NCBI GenBank assembly: GCA_004335835.1 | Contig: RWJK01001966.1 | Location: 7,403-66,986 of the forward strand | Source of the DNA: Scenedesmus sp. ARA3 | Taxonomy: Eukaryota > Chlorophyta > Chlorophyceae > Sphaeropleales > Scenedesmaceae | Length of the DNA stretch: 59,584 nucleotides | Direction: 5' to 3' | In this document: positions 45,360 to 57,010 of the stretch, in pieces | Numbering within the stretch: the first letter of the stretch is position 1 | Layout of the letters: each line of letters opens with the position of its first letter | The notes under the pieces: generated by a model | What the model was told of the DNA's origin: nothing | Databases searched by the model: none | What the model saw: only the letters and a program-made list of their open reading frames with translations | Position numbers and translations under genes: made by a program

Positions 45360-48300
45360 GGTTGCTGTTGGTGCTGCGGCACTGCTTGCAGCCAGGCCGT
45401 TGGTGGTGCTGCGTAGTCGGGCCGGCACCTTGCTGGTCTCTGCTGCAGGCTGCTGCTGCTGCTGAGCCTCATCAAGCACTGCAAGGCAGCCGTGGGAGCT
45501 TCCATCCTGCGAGGTGCCATCAGCAGCCTTGTTCACACTTCCTTCACCCTGTGCAGCAGCTCCCTCTGTTGCTGCTGCTGCTGCTGCTGCTCCTGTTCCC
45601 TCAACAATTACCTTGCGCTGCTTGCTGCCAGCAGCAATCTCTGCACCTGCTGCAGAGCTGCCGCGCTTCCTGAGCTGCCTCTCTGAAGCAGTAGCAGCAG
45701 CTGCTGCTGCTGCTGTTCCATAACCTCCGCTGCCTCCATCGCGTGCTCCATCTACTGTCATCTGTTGCTGCTGCTGCTGCAACTCCGCCACTGCATGCCT
45801 GGCTCTGCTAGCCCTGCCACCCCTGCTGCCACCTGAAGCCCCACCAGCATCAGCTGCTGTATCTGGCTCAGCACTACCACAGTGACGCATCACCCTGCTG
45901 CTACCCTGCTGCAGCTGCTGCTGCTGAGCCAGCTTCTGCTCCGTTGCAAGCCGGCCTCTGCTGGTCCTGCTGCCACCTGAAGCCCCACCAGCATCAGCTG
46001 CTGTATCTGGCTCAGCACTACCACAGTGACGCATCACCCTGCTGCTACCCTGCTGCAGCTGCTGCTGCTGAGCCAGCTTCTGCTCCGTTGCAAGCCGGCC
46101 TCTGCTGGTCCTGCTGCCACCTGAAGCCCCAGCAGCATCAGCTGCTGCATCTGGCTCAGCACCACCATGCATCGCCCTGCTGCTACCTTGCTGCTGCTGC
46201 TGCTGCTGCTGCTTGTGCTTCTTTACAAACGTGGCCAGTGTCACCCCCTGCTCTTTATCATCCAGCAGCAGCTTGATGGCTTTGCCTGCATCATGCCTTG
46301 CCCCCTCACCACCCAGCTTCATAAAGGCACTCTTGCTCAACCACATCTCTTGCTGGTGCTGCTGCTCTCGGCGTGCCGCCAGCTGCTGTGCAGCCCTGCT
46401 TCTGCCAGAATGCTGCTGCTGCTGCTGCCGCTGCTGCTTTGGAGGGTCGTGTTTCAGCAGCACTTCTTCCTTGTCAGGGCAGAACCAGCCCTGAACAGTG
46501 CCGCAGCGCACCAGCACACGGCCAGCGCTGTCCCTGATACAGCTGACGCTGCCGTCGCTTGGGCTAGAAGCAGCAGCTGAAGCAGCAGCGGGGCTGGCAG
46601 CTGCAGGGCTGGCAGCGGTTGGGGTGGCAGCCAAATCTTCAACAGCGCCGCCAGTGGCAGGGCTGCTGCTGCTCCTGCTGTCCCTGCCAGTGGCATTGCT
46701 GATGCTGCTCCTGCTGTCCCTGCCAGAGGTGCGCTGCATGCGGCGTACTGGGCTGATTGCACCAGCTGCAGCACAAGCAGTTAGTGTTGCTGCTGCTGCT
46801 GCTGCTGCTTGTGCAGCTGGAGAAGCTGGGATGCTTGCAGCAGCAGCAGCTCCAGCCAGGCCCCTCGTTGTGCGTCTGCTGCTGATCACACCAGCTGCAG
46901 CAGCGATGTCAGTGGCTGCCTGTTTCTGCTGTGGACTGTCATCTGCCGCCGCTGCTGCCAGTGCTGTTGCTGCCAGCAGGTGCAGTCCCGCACGTGGTGT
47001 AACAGCTGCTGTGCTGCCTGCTGCTGCTGCTGCTGCTGCTGCAGGATTTGCTGCTGTCCCTGCAGCTGCTGCTGTTGCAGAGGCCCTGGTAGCGCGCCTG
47101 TGCACAGCAGCCACAGGTACGCCCGCTGTAGCTGCTGCTGCCGCTGCTGCTGCTGCATGGGCACCAGTGCTGCTGTTGCCTCCTGGGTGCTGCGTCAGTG
47201 CAGCCTTTGATGGCTCCTTTGCTGCTGCTGCTGCTGCCACCTCTGGCTCCGCTGCTGCTGTCGCCTCTGGCTCCGCTGCTGCAGCTGCTGCTGGGGCATG
47301 AGCAGCTCCTTCTGTTGGGCTGTCATCTGCATCTGCATCTGCAGGCTGCACAAGCTCCGCATCTGCTGCTGGTGCTGCTAGGGGTGCAGACTCAGCAGTA
47401 CTTGCCGGCTCCTCCACGGCAGGCTCTGCTGCTGCTGCCACTTTTGCTGCTGCTGCTGCTGCTAGTGGCGCTGCTGCTGCTGCTGAAGAGTCCTTGTCTG
47501 CACGCGGCCTGCCACCCGCAGCATCAATTGCTGCAGCTGCATTGGTGTTGTTGCCTGAGCCCTTTTCACTGTCTTGCACCGCCCCCTGGTGCCCTGCTGG
47601 CTCACAGCTTGCCGCTGCTGCTGCATCCACATGGCCAGGGTCAGCTGCAGCAGAATCATTGCCAGCCAACTCAAGCAGCACTGCAGGCCCTGCTGCTGCA
47701 CTGCCAGCTGTGACAGCAGCAGCACTGCCAGCCGCAACCTGACTCGGCAGCAGCTCTGTTGCTGCGGCTGGATCTACTGCTGTGACCTGCTGGGGAGCAG
47801 GTGCTTTGCTGAAGCTGTTGCTGCCAGCAGGAGCTGGTGTATGGCAGCTAATGATTTCACCTCCTGCTGGAGCCGCCGCCGCAGCAGCTGCTGCCTCACC
47901 GTTTGGTGTGTCTGCAGCAGCAGGACTGTGTTCTGTGTTGCTAGCATCCTCAGGCACTTCTGCCTCCTTGCTGCTGCAGCTGGTGGTGCCACTTCCACCA
48001 GGCTCAGCAGCAGCAGGAACCCCAACAGCCACAGCAGCAGCAGCAGCAGCAGCAGCAGCGGGAGACCTGCTGTGCGTGGCTCTCTGCTCCCGGCGTCCGG
48101 CTGCTGCTGGTGCTGCAGCTGCTGCAGGTGCTGCTGCAGCAGCAGCTCTGCGTGTAGTCCTACCACCACGCCCTGTGGAACCCTCTGGCACTGCTGCTGG
48201 CGCTGGTGCTGGTGCTGCTGGTGCTGCAGCTGCAAGTGCTGGAGCTTGCCGTGGCTGCTTTGCAGGAGGAGCTGCTACAGGCAGAGCCTTCTGCCCTCGC

Positions 48301-51300
48301 TTGAAGCCTCGCCCATACAGCGACAGGTCTTCTTTCGGCTTGGGTGCTGCTGCCTCCCTTGCTGCCGCTATAAGCTCCGCACACTCCTCAGCAGTAGCTA
48401 GCCTGCAAAGCGGCTCATCCCAGGGTTCCTTTGCTGCTGCTGCTGCTGCTGCTGCAGATGAGTCTCCAGCTGGCTTGTCAACCTGCTGCTGCTGCTGCTG
48501 CTGCATCATCTGCCAGGCTTGGTCAGCCGCCAGCCGCTGCTCTCTTTCCTGCAGCATCTGCAGCTCCTCAGGGCTCCTTGCCAGCAGCTCATTCAGCTTG
48601 CGAGCCGTCATAACATCGTCACTAACACTGTCACTTTCAGCGCCGGCAGCTGCTGATGATGAGGCTTCACCGCCGCCGCTGCCGCTGCTGCCAGGTGGCT
48701 TGCTGTCAAGGATTGACAGCAGGTACTGCCGGCGTGCCTCAGCTGATGTGGTGCCGTCAAAGAAGCCGCCTGCCAGGATGAGTGAACAACCGACATTTTG
48801 ACTTGCAGGCAGGCCAGAAGCAGGGGATTTGTACTGTACTACTCATAGCATAGGCATGATGCGCCTGCGCCTTCCGTAGGCATGATTCACTGCAGCACAG
48901 CAGGTCCAGCACATTAACAGCCACACTGTATCAAGCGCACGCCAGAACCTCCCTAGCACAGAGTTGACTGATCTTGACAGATGTGGAGCCCCGGTCCCCC
49001 CCACCTGTGATGCTGCTGTCTGCAAACTTGCGCTTCTGCTCTGCCACTGCCAGGATGTGCTCCTCGATGCTGCCCTCAGTCAGCAGCCGCACCACCAGCA
49101 CCTTCTGCTTCTGCCCGATGCGGTGCGCGCGCGCCTGCGCCTGCAGGTCGATCTGGGGGTTCCAATCACTGCAGCAGGGAGGAGGTTTGGATGCATGTGG
49201 ATTTGTCAGCAGGCAGTTGTAGGCAGGAGTAAGTGCAGGCAGCAGACGTAACGAGGTCTTGCTGTGAAGTACGCTGCTGGCTCAAGCAATAGCAAGTGGG
49301 CAGAGAGAGGTACAGAGTGGTGGCGTCCTTGGCACAGCACATGTAGGTGGGGCGACAGCGGCTTGCTGGTAAGTGCAAGCTTGCTGGTGTGTTGCCTCTT
49401 CCTGCTGCAGTTTGATACCTTGCACCTTTTGAGCATTTTGACTGTGTCATATCAATACTATACCACGTTCCGGTTTAGCCAAAGCAGAGTCACCCGCACC
49501 TGTCGTACATGATGACTGTGTCAGCTGCCTGCAGGTTGAGCCCCACGCCGCCAGCCCGCAGGCTCAGCATGAACAGGAACACGCCCGAGCCTGCGGCAGA
49601 TGAACAGCAAGCAGCGGCAGCAGTAGGGTGAATTACAGCCTGCAGGTTGAGCCCCACGCCTCCTGCATGCAGGCTCAGCATAAACAGGAGCACGCTGGAG
49701 CCTGCAGCAGCGCAGCAGCAAACAGACAACAGCAAGCAGCAGCAGCAGCAGCAGGTAAGGAACAGCTGTGCCGGGCACTTGCCAAGAGAGAGGCATCAGC
49801 TGAACATGGACGGGAAAGATGCCAGGTTTGTGTGAAGCCAGCAGCAAAGGTCATATGCAGAGGGTTATGTGCAGAGCCTGAGAGCTTTTATCAAGTTCAA
49901 CTGCCAGGTTCAGTGAGCCTTGCAACCTACTTGGGTTGCTGAAGCGCTTGATCGCGTCTGCACGCTCCTGCCCGCCTGTGTTGCCGTCCAGGCGCTCCCA
50001 CTCCCAGCCCCGCCAGCCGCAGTACTCCTCCAGTGCATCAAGCACTCTAGTCATGGTGCAAAATAACAGCACGCGGTGCCTGCCAGCAGCCAGGCGTGTC
50101 AGCACCTGCAGCGACAGGCAGCAACACAGCACATCCAAGCAGCATTCAGTTGTGGTGGTCAGCAGCTGCAGTAATCCTCCAGTGCGTCCAGCACGCACGT
50201 CATGGTGCAAAACAGCAGCACGCGGTGCCAGCCGGCAGCCAGCCGGGTCAAAACCTGCGGTGGTAAGGGGTGGGAAGACGACAAGGCAGCACGTCAGAGC
50301 ATGTAAGCGTGCAGTAATGGTGAGTGATGGAGAAGAGCAGCAGCCGCAGTACTCCTCCACTGCGTCCAGCACGCGTGTCATGGTGCAGAACAACAGCACG
50401 CAATGGCCGCCTGCAGCCAGCCGTGTCAAAACCTGCAAAAGCACAGCATATAAGAACAGGATTGGGTGTCATTATGGTGGTTGACAATTGAATGGCAGCA
50501 GCCGCAGTACTCCTCCAGTGCGTCCAGCACTCGAGTCATGGTGCAGAACAGCAGCACACGGTGGCCGCCTGCAGCCAGCCTAGTCAAAACCTGCGGATGG
50601 CAAGCAACAGACAGCACATCAGAGTGGGATCGTGTGTGGTTAGGGTGGGTGATGGCGCAGCGCAACAGACGCAGTACTCTTGGAGTGCACCCGCATAATG
50701 GTGCATGATAAAAGCACGCAATAACTGCAAGGGGAGCCTGAATCATCATTCACCTGGTCCAGCAGGTCCACCTTGCAGGACAGCCGCAGCACTGCAGGCA
50801 GGCTGGGGCCGCTGCTGCTGGCCGGCTGGCGCTGCAGCAGGTCCTCGCCAAAGTCAGGGTGCAGCTTGCTGCAGAGCAAGAATAAGGGCAGCAGTGTGAG
50901 TAAATTGGCAGGGCAGAAAGGCAATGACTACAGCCATTGTTGCCAAGGTTGGGGTGCAGCTTGCTGCAGGGAGATACATGCATGCAGCAGCACAGCATTT
51001 GCATTATGTTCCACAGAGCCAGCGGGTGTTAAGCAAAGGGTGAAGGTGCAGCAGGCGCTCAGCTCAAACCCGGGTTGCACCATTCTTGCCATCAATGAGC
51101 ATCACAACCACAATCTTGACAGCCGTAAAACTGCACATTCACTGCACAAACCTGAGCAGCGGATGGTTGCAGATGTTGCGCAGCTCCATGACTGTGTTGT
51201 TGATGCCCTTCACGCCGGCGCCCTCCCCGTCCTCCGCCCGCAGCTTGCTCTTGACCAGGTCATACAGCGCAGACTGGTAGGGGCCCAGCCGGCAGCGCAA

Positions 51301-54300
51301 GACCACCTCAGACTGCAACAATCATGAGATCATAACCATATGGAAGGCAGGCGCACCACAGCATGTTTTAATTGGTCAGCGGATGGTTGGGGGTGGTTTG
51401 AAAAGCTTTAGTGTGTGTGGTGATGGCTCAGGTGGGTGCAGCACTGTCACAGGTGCAAACACAGCAAAATGCCATGGCACATGCATGATCTGAACACATA
51501 AGCCGCTGCAGCTGCACTGGCACAGCACAACGTGTGCCGCAGCTGCTACACAGCATGCGGCGCACCTTTTGTGGCAGCTCCGTGGCCACACTCTCTTTGA
51601 GCCTGCGCAGCATGAAGGGGCGCAGCACGGCGTGCAGCCTGCAGCCACACGCATACAGACAAGCACAGCGCAGGCGCTGCCTTTTAGCAGGGTCATCGTG
51701 CAGGCCTTGCAGCAACGCAAGGTATTCTGCATGCATTCCTCCATCGTTTCCGTCGTTCCATCACTGATTGCTTGCTGCATAAAGCAATGCAAAGATAGCA
51801 ACGACCAAGCATCCTGGCCGTGTATGGGCCTGCATCTACACGTTGTTGCATGTGCATGGGCAGTGGCACTTTTGTCAGCAACCCCTCCCCATCTACAAAA
51901 CCACACACCTGTTTGTGACCAGCAGGTACTCCTCCTGGTTGAGCATGGAGGCCTCAGCAGCTGACCCAGCAGCAGTCGCAGCAGCAGAGCCGGCAGCCCT
52001 ACGGGACGCATGCAGAAAATGCAGAGAGTGTAAATGGACAAACAAGCACATACGATTGTATGCAGCACCTAGTGCCCGGGACAGATATGCTCACAGGTTG
52101 CACAGCAGCAAACCACCTCAGGCTGTTGCCCGCCACCCCAACACTAAACTGTGCATAATCAACAGGCCAACAGCGCATTGAGCGCCTGGCGCATTGGCAC
52201 TGCACAAGCTGCCGCATCTCTTGCACAACACGATGTTCACACATGCTCACTTGATGGCCTGCAGGGGTGCGCCGAACCAGGCGTCAAAGTCGTCCGCGCT
52301 GCTGAACACGTCTGGCATGAGGAAGTTGAGCAGCGCCCACAGCTCACCCAGCTTGTTCTGCAGCGGCGTGCCTGCAGGCAGATAATAACATCAAATATGA
52401 CGAATGTTGGGTGATGCGAAGTGTTGTAAACAGATGCATATTTGGCATCGTTGACTGTGGCCTGGCTGCAAGGCTAGCTGCTGCAGCATGAAGCTAGAAG
52501 CATTGCTGCACTTCCAGACAGAACGTGCACACCGTGTGTTCACTTGTTGTTACATGTGCTAGCCCTGTCAGGTGCGCTATGCACACAGTGTGTTTACGGG
52601 ATGTGCCGGGGGGCTGTCAAACAACAAAGAAGGGTGCTGAGCTGCACAGCGCACCTGTGAGCAGCAGCCTGCTCCTGCTGGTGTAGCCCCTCAGCTGCTG
52701 CGCCAGCTTGCAGTCCGAGTTCTTCAACCTGCAAGGAAATAAACACAACAGGCACTAAAAGAGCAGGCAGCTGCTAATCATGGTGTGCATTGGTCAGGAG
52801 CTGGAAAGACTTTCATGCTGTGTGCTGGTTTCTGCATCCAGCCAGTATCAGCACCAACATGCACGTACCAACATGCACTTACTGCTGTGGCCCCACACAA
52901 TGCGTCCCCAAGCACTGTATCCCCACATGCTGAGTGCCCCACCTCACTTGTGTCCCTCGTCCACCACAATGCCCTGTCACCTGATCACTAATCAACCTCA
53001 AGCCACCATCATGTGAAACGTGCAGCTGCAACTACACCCTGCGTCAATTCGCACATGATTTGGTGCATTGTCTACCATACAATGCCCTACTGTGTCCCCA
53101 CACACTGTGTCCCGACACACTGTGTCCCCTAGTGTGTCCCCCACCCACCCACCTGTGTCCCTCGTCCACCACGATGCCCTGCCACTTGACCTTCACCAGG
53201 CGTGCCCGGTCAGCCTCAGACATCAGCAGCTCATACGTGGTCAGCAGCACATGGAAGTGCTTCTTGCGCACCTGCACGCCACAGCGGGACACAGCACATG
53301 GTCAGCGGCTGCCACTACTGCTGCTGCTGTGGGCATGTAAGGTGCACCAGAAGCAGAAGCATGCACCACAAAAATGTGCAGCCAGAGCAATGCCAACAAG
53401 CACAACCTGCCTGCTGCTATCCCTCCCACAGATTCACACTTTGCAACATGCCTAACACACCTGCTTCCTGTATATCTCCTCTCGCGCATCTGCACTGCCG
53501 CGGTACTGCACCACTGACAGGTCAGGCGCCCAGTGCTGCAGCTCCTGGGCCCAGTTGCTCAGCACAGAGGCCGGGGACACAATGAGGAAGGGGCTGGCGC
53601 ACTGCTGCACCTCTACGGAGTGGCAAACCATGGCAATGACCTGCAGGGGAGCAGCATACACACAACACATGTACAGTCGCTGAGCACAGAGGCTGGGGAA
53701 ACATTGAGGAAGGGGCTGGCGCACTGCTGCACCTCTACGGAGTGGCAAACCATGGAAATGACCTGCAGGGGAGCAGCATACACACAACACATGTACAGTC
53801 GCTGAGCACAGAGGCTGGGGAAACATTGAGGAAGGGGCTGGCGCACTGCTGCACCTCCACAGAGTGACAGACCATGGAGATGACCTGCAGGGGAGGCGGC
53901 AAGCACACAGAAAACATACAGGACATGTACAGTTGTTCAGCACAGAGACTGGGGAAACGATGAGGAAGGGGCTGGAGCACTGCTGCACCACCACCATGGA
54001 GATGACCTGCAGCTGCAGGGGGGCAGTGCACAGACATAAAATTCACATGCACGCTTGTTAAGTGGCATGAAGAAAAGTCACAGCATTGCATGATGCTCGT
54101 ACACCGTTGGACTGGAACACGCTGGCTTGAGACGACACGGCTCGTGCAGATTGTGCAGCGGCACACAACAATGCAGTGTCTATCAGAATACAGGCCCTCT
54201 TGCTAAATGGCCGCTTGCCCCGCATCCGTGCCCAACGCGGTACACTGCAGCGTGCCCACCTGCAGGGTTTTGCCCAGGCCCATGTCGTCGGCCAGGATGC

Positions 54301-56960
54301 CGTTCAGCCCCCGCTGAGTCAGCCCCACCAGCCAGCGCAGACCCTGCAGCACAGGCAGACACGCAGGCAGCCAGGCAGGCATTTCAAAGGACCGTTTGTT
54401 TATAGGTGCGCACGTAGCTATCCTCTCACACCATATCTATGAAACTTTTGAGCGGGCATTTGAGCAGCCACACAGCTGGCCAAGCCGCACAGCACGCAGG
54501 AGGCACCACACACAAGCAGACAAACACAAGAACACAGACAGAGGCCGTTTACATGTCAAACACAAAGGCGGACATATGCAGAAGCAAACGCAGTATCAGA
54601 CAGAGGTGGCAATGTTTTCCACACCGTCACTTGCCACTGCACCGCTACACTAGTCGAGCCAACTTCAGCAGTAGCCAGAGTGCTGCAATTGCTGCCCCAG
54701 CCACCACCCACCTGCATCTGATACTCCCTCAGCGTGCCGCCCTTCACCATAGTAGGCTGCTCCGGGATGTCCGCAGGCAGCTGCGCCGCCAGCTTAATCC
54801 ATGCGGCGCTGCTGTCCAGCACACCAGCCTCGTTGTTGCTGTCATCAGCAGCAGAGGCTGCAGCGTCGCAGGTGGCAGGGTCGCACTCTGCAGCAGCGAT
54901 GACAAGCAGTTGGTTGGCAGGCATGCATTGGGCGATATGCTCTGAGTGCATTCGTCATGCGCAGTGAGGTCCGTCGTGCATCCCCTAGCTGCATCACAGT
55001 AATGCTTCAAACACAATAATGCTCCAAATTGGTGCCTGTGATGCACAACCCCATGCAACTCCCACCGTTCACATCTCATATGCACACAGAGCCCAGCTGC
55101 GCAGCAGCAAGCACCAAATGCAACCACCAGCCCCACCTTCTGCAACCCCAAACTTCTCCGCAGACTGCCTCAAACGGGTTTGCGTCTACCCCAGCACCTC
55201 CTGCAGCCCCCTTTCATGCATCACTATGCTGCTCCAGTGTCAGCCGCCAACGACACAACCCCATGCAACTGAACACCACGTAAACACACCACAACAAAGC
55301 ACACGCCACCTTAAGAGGATGCTAGCACCCCTAGAAAGCACCAAATGCCGACTGCCAGCCCCACCTTCTGCCAAGCCCAGTTTCTCCGCCAGCTGCCTCA
55401 GGCATGCGTCAGTCTGCCCCAGCACCTCCTGCAGCCGGCCATTCTTGGCTTGCCGCAGCAGCGCAAGGTACTCCGGCAGACTTGCTGTTTTGAGGGCTGC
55501 CAGGCGCGCTGCTGCGGCCTCCTCACGGCGCCGCTGGTGCTCCGCGGCCTCAGCCTGCAGGCAAACACAATAAGTTGATTAGACAGGTTGACCAGCGTTG
55601 CAACTTGTGCTCTACGACCGCAGCCAGAGACATGGAGTTGGTGAGAGGGGTTGTGCGGCTTTGCTGCTGGTGCTCTGCAGCCTCAGCCTGCAGCCACATA
55701 CAACAGCTAGACATGAGTGGATGATGCATGTGTGATGAGTGAATCAGTGCGCTGCACGGTCTCGCACTGTATGTATGTACTCCATCATGCTCAGTTGCGA
55801 AGGGCTACGGTCGAACACATGGATGAGGTGGTATGCATGCGTTCCAGGTGTCACAAGCGCAGCAGGGCTGCTGCTGCACAGGCGCCTTGATTTGAAACTG
55901 CGCCTCACCTTGTGCCAGTCCAGCAGTGCCTGCGTCCTGTCTTGGCGGAGGCAGCGCTCCGCCAGCAGCTGCTTGGCCTGCAGGCAGGACACAAACCAGA
56001 AGTGAGCTCGGCTGCGTGATCACAAACTGCCAAGGCAATTTGCACCGCATGTGCAGCAGTTCTGCACCTAAAGATGAGTGTCACGTGTTGCAGGGTATGT
56101 AGCATGTGCAGCATCAGTCCTGCATGCTTTGACCTTGCAACATGTGGTAAACCCAGCAAGAAGAAAATACAGACAGCTGTGGACACACATGCTGATGCGG
56201 CAGCACCTCACCTTCAGCAATTCTGGCTCAGCAGCAATCCCTGCTGCCCAGCGCGGCCCAGCTGCTGCTGCCGCAGCTTCCGCAGCAGCGCCTGCTGTCG
56301 CCTCAGCAGCAAGCTGCAGCTTCAGCCGCGCCTGCCTGTCTGCAGCAGCCATCACCTTCACTGACAGCAGCTTTGCCAGGGCTCTGTCGCTGCAGGTGCA
56401 GCTGGAACTGCTGCTGCTGCTGCTGCCCTCCCTGGTGCTGTTGTCGCTGCCAGTTGCGCAGCTGCTGCAGCGGCTAGTTGCAAAAGCTGCCAGCTCCCTG
56501 CAGGCAGTGCATGCAAACAGTAGCATGGGGGAAAACAGGGCACTCAGCAGAAGCAGCTTGCAGGAAACATTGCCCCTACCACAAGCTAGCTACAGCCATG
56601 TTGATGATGCACTACCTACCACCCATGTGACCCATGTTTTGAAGATATTGAACACACAAGGCTCCGATGCAAGAGATGCTTCTCACCGCTTGCGCTTCAG
56701 CAAAATGCTGTCCCTGTTGAAAGCAGCTGCTGGGGCCAGCGCCTGCTGCTGCTGTGGCGCAGCGTTCCTTTGCAGTGCTTCAGCGGCTGTGGCAGCAAGA
56801 GCACCTGGGACTGTTGCTGGCAGTTGTGCAGGTGCTGCTGACGCCCTGGCTTGCGTGCTGGTCTCAGTTTGGCTGTGTCCTGCAGCATCTGCTGCTGCTG
56901 CTGCTGGGATGTCCTGCAGGCTCCCTTCATCACCACACAGCAGCATGTAGCTGGTGGACA

Positions 56961-57010
<50 letters not shown>

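Noticed and set aside
46498..48801. Long plus-strand frames opposite the SPLAYED-like last exon
   Set aside because: CAG/CTG repeats lack stops in all six frames, so these are shadows of the minus-strand exon, which is in phase with the ATPase exons.
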